From Paraburkholderia caffeinitolerans (GTDB lineage: Bacteria; Pseudomonadota; Gammaproteobacteria; Burkholderiales; Burkholderiaceae): DNA of 34,355 nt. Below are positions 7,012 through 13,646 of this stretch, one piece after another. The first letter of the stretch is position 1, and each line of letters opens with the position of its first letter. The notes beneath the pieces are model-generated. The model ran no database searches. It saw only the letters and a list, made by a program, of their open reading frames with translations, and was not told the origin of the DNA. A program made the translations under genes and the position numbers. Location: positions 1-34,355 of the forward strand of contig NZ_CADIKL010000059.1 in assembly GCF_902859945.1 (NCBI RefSeq), in the 5' to 3' direction.

Positions 7012-8216
7012 TTGTTCGGCAATCTACTCACATTCCTCTCCAGCGGTTTGCTTGCGCTTTCGTGGTGGCAGATTCTCCTCGCCATGCTCGTCATGACGCA
7101 CGTTACGATCATTGACGTGACGCTCTATCTTCATCGCTGCCTCGCGCATCGCGCGCTCGATCTTCATCCGGCCGTCCGCCATTTTTTCCGGTTCTGGTTG
7201 TGGATGACGACGGGCATATCGGGCAACGAGTGGGCCGGGGTGCACCGCAAGCATCACGCGAAGTGCGAGACGGCCGATGATCCGCATAGTCCGCAAATGC
7301 TGGGTATCTGCAAAGTCGTCTTCGAGGGATCGGAACTGTACACCGCGCAAGCCAGGAACGAGGAGACCTTGCGCAAGTTAGGCTAGGGCATGCCGAAGGA
7401 CTGGCTCGAGAGACACGTCTATACGAAGTACCGGAACCTGGGCGTGAGCTTGCTGATGGTGATCGACGTTGCGCTGTTCGGCGTGGCCGGCGTGTCGGTC
7501 TGGGCGGTTCAGATGATGTGGATTCCGTTCTGGGCGGGCGGCGTCGTCAACGGCTTCGGCCATTTTCGGGGCTACCGCAACTTCGATACCGACGACGCGA
7601 GCACGAACGTGATTCCGTTCGGCATTGTGATCGGCGGCGAGGAACTGCATAACAACCACCATGCGTATCCCACGTCCGCGAAGCTGTCGAACAAATGGTA
7701 CGAGCTCGATGTGGGCTGGATGTATATCCAGGCCCTGGCAGCGCTGAGGCTTGCGACAATCAGGAAGGTGGCGCAGGCGCCGTACCTGATCGAAGGCAAG
7801 AGGACGGTCGATGACGCTACGCTGCGAGCGGTACTTTTCCATCGTCTTTAGGTCATGGCTTCCTATGTGAAGTCAGCCGAAATCGGATGCGAGCAGGAAT
7901 TGGCGAGGGCGGGGCACCTCAGTTGTCGCGAGAAGCTTCGTCTTCGACGCGGCGTGCGCCAGTGGCTCCGGCTGCAGGCGCAGGCGAGCCGCGGTAAAAC
8001 GGGTCAGGTGCTGCCGTTTGCCGACGCCTGGGACCACAACTCGACGCTGCGCACCTGCGTCGAACTGCGCCAGGAACTGTCGGCTATCTGGGGACGCTCC
8101 AGCGCGTCGCAGGACCAGTTGCCAGGCAGTTGCAGGCGTGGTGCCACACGGCGGAGCAGAGCGGCATTCAGGCACTCGAAGAATTCTCGCTGCGTCTGCG
8201 CCAGTACGCGCAGTAG
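7012..8216 (+). pseudogene. Acyl-CoA/fatty-acid desaturase, broken by two amber codons and a frameshift
   Basis: This is a membrane di-iron desaturase of the delta-9 type, about 400 codons when read through. The three histidine boxes are HRCLAH (near 7132), HRKHH (near 7246) and HNNHH (near 7654). Hydrophobic segments LSWWQILLAMLVMTHVTI and LLMVIDVALFGVAGVSVWAVQ match the family. Codon 125 is TAG (7384-7386) in KLG*GMPKDW, where relatives have Lys. Codon 280 is TAG (7849-7851) in HRL*VM, where relatives have Gln. A single-base loss near 8122-8126 shifts the frame, after which a QLQAWCHTAEQSGIQALEEF-type tail resumes and ends at 8214-8216. The likely start is TTG 7012, after AGGAAG (7001-7006). 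Three separate lesions make it a pseudogene rather than a recoded gene. Confidence 0.88.
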
Positions 8217-8257
8217 CGGTCACACGATTGTCTTTTCCGCATCGAGGTGCCGGAATT

Positions 8258-8299
8258 GTCCAATGCCGTACAGAGGCGCGTGCCGATTTACGGAATGAT
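8258..8299 (+). promoter_or_regulatory. Palindromic activator site and -10 box (site 3)
   Basis: GTCCAATGCCGTAC (8258-8271) is followed after 22 bp by AATGAT (8294-8299). Only 8 of 10 half-site bases match the consensus, but the spacing is exact and the -10 resembles those of sites 5 and 13. The predicted transcript starts near 8306 and runs into a terminator at 8396-8417 with no credible ORF between. Confidence 0.5.
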
Positions 8300-8305
8300 T
8301 GACTC

Positions 8306-8417
8306 ATTGCAGACGCATCGGATGCCATGAATTGTTGATCAATGCCGGAACTCAATCAGGGCCGGCAGTCCGTCCTGAAAGACGGAAACGGGAAGGCCGG
8401 CGAAGCGTCGGCTTTTT
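8306..8417 (+). ncRNA. Candidate ~112-nt small RNA
   Basis: A promoter of the window's shared type (8258-8299) and an intrinsic terminator (8396-8417) bracket about 112 nt. The interval contains three stem-loops in a row: TGCCGG/CCGGCA (8343-8348 with 8362-8367), TCCGTC/GACGGA (8369-8374 with 8381-8386) and the terminator stem. The only ORF inside is a 26-codon frame at 8342 without a ribosome-binding site. It could instead be an attenuated leader for 8645. No known sRNA family is recognised. Confidence 0.45.
8396..8417 (+). terminator. Rho-independent terminator
   Basis: GCCGGCG-AAG-CGTCGGC forms a 7-bp stem with one G-U pair and a three-base loop. It is followed directly by five T residues. 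It closes the candidate small RNA upstream. Confidence 0.75.
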
Positions 8418-8644
8418 CATGAAGAGTATGTGACGAATGCGCTGAAGCACGGCGGCATGCAATGGCAGGGGTCGTGGCTTCGAGTGCGTCGGTCTCCGTC
8501 GCGGTCTATCTTCGGGCGCGCATGCCGCGCACTTATTCGTAGCGTGGCGTCAACGGGCCAGACGGCGCGGGATGACGGGCACCCGAGTATTCCTGCGCCA
8601 CCTACAATTGGGTCATGGGTCGGGCGATCCATGAGGAGGCTTCC

Positions 8645-8800
8645 ATGTCTCAGTCGATGATTGGTTTTGTTGTTGGTCTGATGGTCCTCGCGATCGTCGC
8701 GTTCGCACTGGTACGCCGGTACATGGTTGACCATCCGGACGAAAGTGCGATCCAGTGGATGGACTCACATCGCATGCGGTGGATGCATCGCAAGCACTAG
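8645..8800 (+). CDS. Small single-pass membrane protein
   Basis: A 51-aa protein starting MSQSMIGFVVGLMVLAIVAFALVRRY. One hydrophobic helix (about 5-23) is followed by a basic stop-transfer RRY and a short polar tail rich in His and Met (MDSHRMRWMHRKH). It is paralogous to the protein at 14152-14349, which starts MSQTLMGYSVGF. A strong GAGGAGG ribosome-binding site (8632-8638) precedes ATG 8645. A TACAAT box at 8603-8608 may be its -10. The His/Met-rich tail could bind metal, but that is a guess. A 78-aa gene follows 77 bp downstream. Confidence 0.75.
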   Translation: MSQSMIGFVVGLMVLAIVAFALVRRYMVDHPDESAIQWMDSHRMRWMHRKH

Positions 8801-8877
8801 CCGGTTCTTGCTGCAAAAGCGAAAACGGCGCGTGCGGTGGGCAGCCCGCTAATGGAGCCCGCCGAGGGGAGATCGCC

Positions 8878-9114
8878 ATGAACAGGCCGTACATCACAGT
8901 CGAAACGATCCTCGAACTGTTTCGTTCAACCGCCGATGAGCCTCCCGGCGCGGCCGCACCCGCTGGTTCCCTGCTGTGGCTGGCCGATTTCCTCGCTCGT
9001 GAGCATGCAACGATGAATGCCGGCGACTGGGACGCTCTTGTTCACGTTGGCGCCCAGCTTTGGCGCGCCCAGGCAGTACCCGAGATGTGGGATGGGGCGC
9101 CGAGAATGCGATGA
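8878..9114 (+). CDS. Hypothetical cytosolic protein
   Basis: A 78-aa protein starting MNRPYITVETILELFRST, with a central AGSLLWLADFLAREHATM and a final GDWDALVHVGAQLWRAQ. It is helical, with no signal peptide. I do not recognise a named domain; the pattern is that of small conserved Burkholderia proteins. ATG 8878 is preceded by AGGGGAGA. It probably shares a transcript with the membrane protein at 8645, and a GC-rich hairpin follows at 9133-9148. Confidence 0.65.
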   Translation: MNRPYITVETILELFRSTADEPPGAAAPAGSLLWLADFLAREHATMNAGDWDALVHVGAQLWRAQAVPEMWDGAPRMR

Positions 9115-9132
9115 GAGGACAAAGAAGCGAAA

Positions 9133-9148
9133 CCCCGCGTGAGCGGGG
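9133..9148 (+). terminator. GC-rich stem-loop after the 8645-9114 pair
   Basis: CCCCGC-GTGA-GCGGGG is a perfect 6-bp stem with a 4-nt loop, 18 bp after the stop codon of the upstream gene. There is no clear T-run, so it may only slow or stabilise the 3' end. Confidence 0.45.
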
Positions 9149-9392
9149 TCTCAGAACACTTCGATTAGTGGTGGCAGCGTGTTTCCCAGTGGTGATGTAC
9201 CTTCACCTTGTGGCATCGATGATGGTTATCCGCAAATGCGGAAGACATCGAACCCATCGCGACGGCGGCGGCGTGTTCAGGGCGTTGGAATGGCAGGACT
9301 TCGCGTGTGCGCCACGCCACTACCGACTATGCCGCGCATTTTCGGGAAATGGTTCCCTGCGTCGACAAAGCTGACAGAGGGGGGCAAATCGC

Positions 9393-9499
9393 GTCGACGT
9401 ACTGGACAGGCCCGGGCTCGAAAAGCGCGTCTGTGAGCGTTACAGCATGGTGAAGTGTGATTCGACCGTTTGCTGCCCGATTTGAAGGCGATGCGATGA
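9393..9499 (+). pseudogene. 3' fragment of a crp/fnr gene
   Basis: About 105 bp closely match the last 35 codons of the Crp/Fnr gene at 5817-6536: VLD-R-GLEKRVCE-Y is recognisable, then the terminal DRLLPDLKA region. A one-base loss in the GTGAATTCGACC counterpart shifts the frame. No HTH or sensor domain remains. It is a duplication remnant, lying in a gene-free stretch between 9115 and 9558. Confidence 0.85.
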
Positions 9500-9558
9500 G
9501 CGCTGCGCGAATGGGGTGCCCCTCGCCGGCGCGGCAATCCGGCGACAGACCTCATCAT

Positions 9559-9810
9559 TCACGAGATTGTGTACTTGTTCTGAGGGCCGCCTTTATAGAG
9601 GGTTCGGGCGAGCTCCAGAATCTGGTCGCGGTTGCGGTCGAAAGTTGCGAGCAACGAGGACTCGTCAGAAACGATATCGGGGTTCAGCTTCGCCAGCATC
9701 GCATCGTCGACCAGAAAGGCAATCTCACGAGCTTTGTCGTAGCCCCAAAAGCACACGGAACGCCTGGACGCGTCGTAGATTCGACTGGGATTGGGAAAGT
9801 TGAGCACCAC
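9559..9810 (-). CDS. DUF1488-family protein
   Basis: An 83-aa protein starting (GTG) MVLNFPNPSRIYDASRRSVCFWGYD, with AREIAFLVDDAML and a final FDRNRDQILELARTLY. This matches the DUF1488 pattern as I recall it: FPN-SR-YD, V-FWG-D, then an F-V--DAL strand and a FD--R--I---A helix. Function is unknown; members are small cytosolic proteins often found in stress-related clusters of beta-proteobacteria. The GTG at 9810 has only a weak AAAGGC site. The gene follows the 61-aa gene at 10011-9826 by 15 bp, so the two form an operon. Confidence 0.78.
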   Translation of the reverse strand: MVLNFPNPSRIYDASRRSVCFWGYDKAREIAFLVDDAMLAKLNPDIVSDESSLLATFDRNRDQILELARTLYKGGPQNKYTIS

Positions 9811-9825
9811 GCTGCCTTTTTCGAT

Positions 9826-10011
9826 TTACTCACCGGGACGGATATATCGCCACTTGCTCGCGTTGACATTGATGCGGGCGTCCATCTCGAGCCGCTTCTG
9901 GGCGCGTTCGCCTTCTGCTTTCTCCCGTGAAGAAACGCGGGCCCTTTCCTGGATAACGTAGTCGCTCTGGCTCACGGGTGAGGTCGAGTGCAGTCTGATT
10001 GATTTTGGCAT
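9826..10011 (-). CDS. Small basic hypothetical protein
   Basis: A 61-aa protein starting MPKSIRLHSTSPVSQSDYV, then a charged helix (QERARVSSREKAEGERAQKRLEMDARI) and a terminal WRYIRPGE. The helix could form a coiled coil. A TGGAG ribosome-binding site lies just before ATG 10011. It is translated ahead of the DUF1488 gene, with 15 bp between them. No domain is recognised. Real by context rather than homology. Confidence 0.55.
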   Translation of the reverse strand: MPKSIRLHSTSPVSQSDYVIQERARVSSREKAEGERAQKRLEMDARINVNASKWRYIRPGE

Positions 10012-10550
10012 AGCGGCTCCAATAGAAAACTACATAACTTCCGCGCAGACGCAGCGACGGACTGTCGTCGGCAGCGCCTGAAATGAGCGGTGTGATCGAG
10101 AGTTTGCGAGCGTGTCGCGGATACGGCCTTTCCTGCGCCCCGAGTAGCGGGGCGAGCATGACGGCGCTGCCTGGACCTGCGCTCGCTCAGATCACGGAAC
10201 ACTGCTGAGTCGATTAGCTCATTGCAATCGGCACAGCTCGGACATTGTTTGGAGAACTGCCTCGAGCGCGTGAAATGCACAAAGCGCAAACGAAGCAACC
10301 CTAGACTAACTGTCGCACGAAAGTTGTCGCCACGATATTCGATGGCGGGATTCTTGTGATGTATTTTATGGGGAATCCTGACGATCGAAGCAATCTCAGG
10401 GCGTCGATGTCGAACTGGCAGCGGCAGCACATTGCACGTAAGAAGGATGCGCCTTTTATCAACGCGATGCAAGTGAGATCGCGAAACGCTGTTTCAGTTG
10501 CCTCTCGCCATGCTCCTTGATAGGAGGCGTTCGTGTTCCGGCTACGGCGG
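10012..10550. other. Intergenic, no convincing gene
   Basis: About 540 bp without a credible gene on either strand. It contains short open frames with no ribosome-binding site. No repeat or copy of the shared palindrome was seen. It may hold the promoter of the 10011-9559 operon near its left edge. Confidence 0.45.
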
Positions 10551-10826
10551 CTATAGGCGTGATCGTGACGAAGCAGGAGGGAGTTGAGCCGGCGTCGCAC
10601 CCAGCAGAGACGCGGACTCAAGGCGTTTTGTTGCGCATTCAATGTCATCGGGCAAGCCGGGTAGCCGGGTCACCCGTAGCGCCCCTGATGGAATCAGAGA
10701 TTGTTCTTCCGCTAGCTCGGCAACGTGGCGTCGCCAGTACAAGAGCGCGATGAAATTGCCGCGCGCAAGTAGTGAAGCGATCAGCTCCAGATGCGCCTTG
10801 TCCCTCTCAAATTGCTGATGCTGTAT
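10551..10826 (-). pseudogene. HLELI-family ~90-aa protein lacking a start codon
   Basis: The minus strand encodes IQHQQFERDKAHLELIASLL, then FIALLYWRRHVAEL and EQSLIPSGALRVTRL, aligning along its length with the intact protein at 30442-30200. At the position of the family ATG this copy has ATA (10826-10824), and the frame upstream contains no ATG, GTG or TTG before the promoter. The C-terminal tail is longer and different. Either it is a pseudogene by start-codon loss or it uses a rare ATA start. A palindrome with a -10 box at 10864-10903 is in the family's usual place. Function is unknown. Confidence 0.6.
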
Positions 10827-10863
10827 TTCACCCTCGCCGAGGCTTGTTGATGCCTTTGGCGCG

Positions 10864-10903
10864 AGTGTATTCGAACCGGTTTTTTGTCCGCACGCTAGCG
10901 TAC
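10864..10903 (-). promoter_or_regulatory. Palindromic activator site and -10 box (site 4)
   Basis: On the minus strand GTACGCTAGCGTGC (10903-10890) precedes TACACT (10869-10864) by 20 bp, two less than the rule seen at most other sites. It points at the HLELI-family gene. It is paired with the divergent site at 10978, 88 bp away. Confidence 0.6.
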
Positions 10904-10977
10904 CGAGGAGCGGCCCGAAGATCGACGTACCGGCATACGGGATCTTTCGGTGATCTGCGGTGGCAGAGCTGGCAATA

Positions 10978-11019
10978 GTCCGATGGCGTACAGACGTGCT
11001 TCCCGAATGGTTGAACGAT
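10978..11019 (+). promoter_or_regulatory. Palindromic activator site and -10 box (site 5)
   Basis: GTCCGATGGCGTAC (10978-10991) is followed after exactly 22 bp by AACGAT (11014-11019). Predicted transcription starts near 11026 toward the gene at 11108. Nine of ten half-site bases match the consensus. Confidence 0.6.
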
Positions 11020-11107
11020 GCGACCATGTTACGCGCATCGAATGCGCGAAACCGGCCTTGGCGTGAGATGTTCTATCGCCGATGTCGTTGCGTAAAAGGA
11101 GCATGAA

Positions 11108-11320
11108 ATGAGGACGAACCGTGTGAACGCGGACGTGCTGGCAGAAAGCAGAAGGCTGGCGTTCGACGTTGGCAACGCAGCGGACGATGGCATGCGCAAT
11201 GCGCCAGAAGACGGAGCTTTGCGTGAGGTGGCCGGCCAGCAACGCAGCGATACGCGGGATCGGAAGCAAAGGAAGGAGCCGGGTAAGTTTGGGGCCGTGA
11301 CGAACATGACGAGTTCATGA
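11108..11320 (+). CDS. Small hypothetical protein
   Basis: A 70-aa hydrophilic protein starting MRTNRVNADVLAESRRLAFDV and ending KFGAVTNMTSS. It is rich in charged residues, with no membrane segment and no recognised domain, and is possibly disordered in its second half. The evidence is contextual: an AAAGGAGC ribosome-binding site at 11096-11102 is well spaced from ATG 11108, and a promoter of the shared palindromic type lies at 10978-11019. An ATG at 11103 is followed at once by a stop and is not the start. Confidence 0.5.
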   Translation: MRTNRVNADVLAESRRLAFDVGNAADDGMRNAPEDGALREVAGQQRSDTRDRKQRKEPGKFGAVTNMTSS

Positions 11321-11360
11321 GCGGCGTCTGATCAGCATCACTCACGAGGAGTTCGAAAAG

Positions 11361-11591
11361 ATGACGCAATGTTATGCGGGAAGGTCACACGATGACGCCG
11401 TGGCCGCACGCGCGGGACAGCGGCAGGCAGCGCAGGAGCAGGCTGGCGGCGACATGGCGATAGCTGGAACTGAAGCGGACGCGCAACACAGTTGCGGCGA
11501 ACTGACGGCGCTTGGCAAGGCAGTCTGGCGCCAGGGAAGCGGCATCGACGGTGGCGGCATGGTGCTTGTGCCGGTGCGACGCCAGCGTTGA
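11361..11591 (+). CDS. Doubtful hypothetical ORF
   Basis: A 76-codon frame starting MTQCYAGRSHDDAVAARAGQRQ. The composition (Ala, Gly, Gln-rich) is not clearly protein-like and no domain is seen. A GAGGAG sequence lies 10-15 bp upstream of ATG 11361. It sits just before the decayed crp copy on the opposite strand and may be chance. I list it only because of its ribosome-binding site. Confidence 0.25.
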   Translation: MTQCYAGRSHDDAVAARAGQRQAAQEQAGGDMAIAGTEADAQHSCGELTALGKAVWRQGSGIDGGGMVLVPVRRQR

Positions 11592-11654
11592 CGCGACGTT
11601 CTTCCGCGCAGAAGTACTTCGCCGTGTCGCCCGGCGATTCGGCAACCGAATCAA

Positions 11655-12000
11655 CCATGCTCCAGAAGGCAATCGCTCCCGTACTTGACCACCTTGTAGC
11701 ACTCGCAAGCCTGCGCCTCGAGTGCGCGGCGGTTCAGTACTGCGATGAGTCTGCGCGTATAGCGAATAACACCTTCGTCCGGCGGTTTCCGCGTCGTGTC
11801 TCTGTCACGCCAGCTCGACGCACGCCGGGCATGTTGGCAATCCGTTCCCGAATCATTCCGACGTCACTCGAGTCCAGCCGGTCGAGGCTCAATAGCAGCT
11901 AGCTGGCATGGTTTCGCCGCACATGAAATGTGCAACTCCGGGCAGGCGATCGTTTCCAACCACGGCGATTTCCGCCGATGCGCCGTTCTCCATGCGCCAG
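11655..12000 (-). pseudogene. Crp/Fnr gene copy with internal deletion and stops
   Basis: Read on the minus strand, the first part (about 12000-11900) encodes RMENGASAEIAVVGN then VAHFMCGET, matching residues 63-90 of the intact regulator at 5817. It then jumps directly to LLLSLDRLDSS, IANM-GVRRAGVTE and, near the end, VLNRRALEAQACECYKVVK, matching residues 156-226. About 65 codons in the middle are missing, and in-frame stops and frameshifts lie near the junction. Divergence from the intact gene is larger than for the 9393 fragment, so this is an older or paralogous copy. It cannot produce a functional regulator. Confidence 0.82.
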
Positions 12001-12032
12001 CCACCGGGCGTGCAAGACACTTACTCGTTACG

Positions 12033-12869
12033 TCACCTGTACCTGTCCGGCGAGTCGGCATCCGGGTCGCCGGTGAGGCGGCGGGGCAGTTGTTCAGCTT
12101 CCGACCAATATCCTTCGCGGTTGTAGAACTCGTGTAGCGCCACTTCGTAGCTTCGATGAACGGGTATCGAGTCGTCGTAGGCCGGGCTACGCTGGATCGC
12201 ATCGCGCGTGAGCGACGTTGACACGGTTGCAGCGAACCAGTCGACGAGTTCGATCCAGCGCGTGGCGATCAGGACTTCCTTGCTCCCCGGCCACCAGTTG
12301 CGCGTATCGACCTTCAGGTAGCGCAGAGCCCACGCGCGATCGTCATAAATGAAACCCGACACATGGCCGATGGTTCCGTCTATCGTCTCGATGTGGTAGC
12401 CCCTGACCTCGTCGGTGCTGCGCAAATGGACGTCCGGCAACGCCCGGTTGGTGTGCAGTGTGGGGCGTGCCGGAGCGGGCGCCGTGAGGTCCGGTGAAAC
12501 GGTATCGAACGCGGGCCAGGCGCCCATGCCCCACAGATTCGGGCCGCCCCAATAGGTCGGATAGCTGTAGTAACGCAGGTACTCGATTTCGTGCTGGCGC
12601 GAGACTGGCCTGTGCGTGTCGAGCGTTGGACTGTCACTTACCTGCTGTCGCGTGAGATTCACATGAACCGTGTTCGATGACCAGTCCACGTGCTTGAGCG
12701 AGTACGGAGAAACGAGCACCTGTCTGTCATGGAGCCAGTCTCCGGTGTCGACCACCAGGTAACGAATGCCCCATGCCTCGTCGTCGAAATAAACCTGATT
12801 GATGCGGCCGATGTCGCCGTCCGAGGCACGTACGGTGCATCTGTGCAGATCCTTTATGCTTCGCAACAT
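12033..12869 (-). CDS. PRC-barrel domain protein, copy 1
   Basis: A 278-aa protein with two PRC-barrel-type modules. The first (about 1-80) starts MLRSIKDLHRCTVRASDGDIG and contains VYFDDEAWGIRYLVVDTGDWL. The second (about 150-225) has GYHIETIDGTIGHVSGFIYDD and WALRYLKVDTRNWWPG. PRC barrels are small beta-barrels that bind RNA or protein; the double form is common in stress-associated clusters. ATG 12869 follows GGAGG (12875-12879). It starts 69 bp after the lipoprotein gene 13409-12939 ends, so the two form an operon. A close paralogue lies at 20356-19532 in the same arrangement. There is no signal peptide, so it is probably cytosolic. Confidence 0.88.
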   Translation of the reverse strand: MLRSIKDLHRCTVRASDGDIGRINQVYFDDEAWGIRYLVVDTGDWLHDRQVLVSPYSLKHVDWSSNTVHVNLTRQQVSDSPTLDTHRPVSRQHEIEYLRYYSYPTYWGGPNLWGMGAWPAFDTVSPDLTAPAPARPTLHTNRALPDVHLRSTDEVRGYHIETIDGTIGHVSGFIYDDRAWALRYLKVDTRNWWPGSKEVLIATRWIELVDWFAATVSTSLTRDAIQRSPAYDDSIPVHRSYEVALHEFYNREGYWSEAEQLPRRLTGDPDADSPDRYR

Positions 12870-12938
12870 GACGCCTCCATGATGTCGAAGCCGGCACCTC
12901 GATGGCATTCGAAGCACCGGCCGCGACGGTCGGGTCAA

Positions 12939-13409
12939 TTAGAGTGAATTGAGGCGCGTGACCTTCGTGCCTTCGAGGGATGCGCCGGCCATCAGCCCGT
13001 TGTTCGTCAGCACGAACGCATCGACCTGACCGGTTGCGGTGCTCGCGTCGACGTTGCCGTTCGCGCCGATCTGCCAGCCGAGCGATCCGGTCGCAGTGCT
13101 GTAGTAGCCGATGGTATGTCCGTCCACGCGCAGCGATCCTTCGCTGTACTGCCCTCCGACCACGAAACCTGCATCGATCACGGACGGGAATATCGGCACG
13201 CCCCGCGCTTTGGAAACCAGTTCACGTGAGTCCTTTGCGTCGACATAAAGACGTGAAAGGGTCGAGTCGACGCCTGCGTCGATCGTGTGGCGTTTGTCCA
13301 TCTGCTCGCCGCGGACGTTCGACGGACTGGTTGCGGTGCAGCCGGAACCGGCCAGTGCGAACGCAAGGACGAAGCCCGGAACGCTCCACGTCAATGTTCG
13401 TCTGGGCAT
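12939..13409 (-). CDS. YSC84/SYLF-type lipoprotein, copy 1, internally shortened
   Basis: A 156-aa exported protein: a basic N-terminus, a hydrophobic h-region, then C24 in a GSGC context. This is a weaker lipobox than the LSGC of copy 2. The mature part contains AGVDSTLSRLY and KARGVPIFPSVIDAGFVVGGQYSEG, the SYLF (YSC84) lipid-binding signature. Compared with copy 2 (21005-20418) it lacks exactly 39 residues, the segment containing VFLFMTDDSLTRF, which is core to the fold. The junction is at CGCGCCGAT (13062-13070). Binding is therefore probably impaired. ATG 13409 is used here. A palindromic promoter at 13442-13483 lies just upstream, and a PRC-barrel gene follows. Confidence 0.85.
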   Translation of the reverse strand: MPRRTLTWSVPGFVLAFALAGSGCTATSPSNVRGEQMDKRHTIDAGVDSTLSRLYVDAKDSRELVSKARGVPIFPSVIDAGFVVGGQYSEGSLRVDGHTIGYYSTATGSLGWQIGANGNVDASTATGQVDAFVLTNNGLMAGASLEGTKVTRLNSL

Positions 13410-13441
13410 GATCCAGTCCTCGGTACGGGTCGATGCTTCTG

Positions 13442-13483
13442 ACGCTACGCCCGATTGAATGCCGATGCGGTACGACACCGTAC
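13442..13483 (-). promoter_or_regulatory. Palindromic activator site and -10 box (site 6)
   Basis: On the minus strand GTACGGTGTCGTAC (13483-13470), a perfect half-site pair, is followed after 22 bp by TAGCGT (13447-13442). The predicted start near 13435 gives a 26-nt leader for the lipoprotein gene. The arrangement is identical to site 12 ahead of copy 2. Confidence 0.75.
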
Positions 13484-13557
13484 AAATTCGTTTTCCGATG
13501 TGTCGCGTCATGTGCTGGAACTCTCGCGCTACACGTATTGATGTCGGACGCACGAAA

Positions 13558-13599
13558 GTCCTGCACCGTACAGACGCGCATTGACATCTACAGCAAGAT
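13558..13599 (+). promoter_or_regulatory. Palindromic activator site and -10 box (site 7)
   Basis: GTCCTGCACCGTAC (13558-13571) is followed after 22 bp by CAAGAT (13594-13599). It points at the HicB-like gene and is 88 bp from the divergent site 6. An alternative sigma70 pair overlaps it: TTGACA (13581-13586) and TATTGA (13603-13608), 16 bp apart. Confidence 0.55.
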
Positions 13600-13608
13600 G
13601 CGTATTGA

Positions 13609-13628
13609 CCCGAGAGACTTCTCTCGGG
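13609..13628 (+). promoter_or_regulatory. Perfect inverted repeat at the hicB-like promoter
   Basis: CCCGAGAGA-CT-TCTCTCGGG, a 9-bp perfect dyad, covers the predicted transcription start and ends 18 bp before the GTG start. HicB-type antitoxins with ribbon-helix-helix domains repress their own promoters at such dyads. As RNA it would also be a stable hairpin just ahead of the ribosome-binding site. Autoregulation is inferred. Confidence 0.55.
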
Positions 13629-13646
13629 TAAGCGTCGGAGACGACT

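Noticed and set aside
7384..7851. Amber suppression or pyrrolysine in the desaturase
   Set aside because: A frameshift near 8124 breaks the same gene independently, so ordinary decay explains all three lesions.
8418..8460. A histidine-kinase N-box-like stretch (YVTNALKHGG) right after the terminator
   Set aside because: Only about a dozen residues match and the frame degenerates at once. It may be a fossil of a kinase gene but cannot be supported.
10356..10520. A ~53-codon plus-strand ORF starting MYFMGNPDDRSN
   Set aside because: No ribosome-binding site, and several overlapping frames are equally open; not distinguishable from chance.
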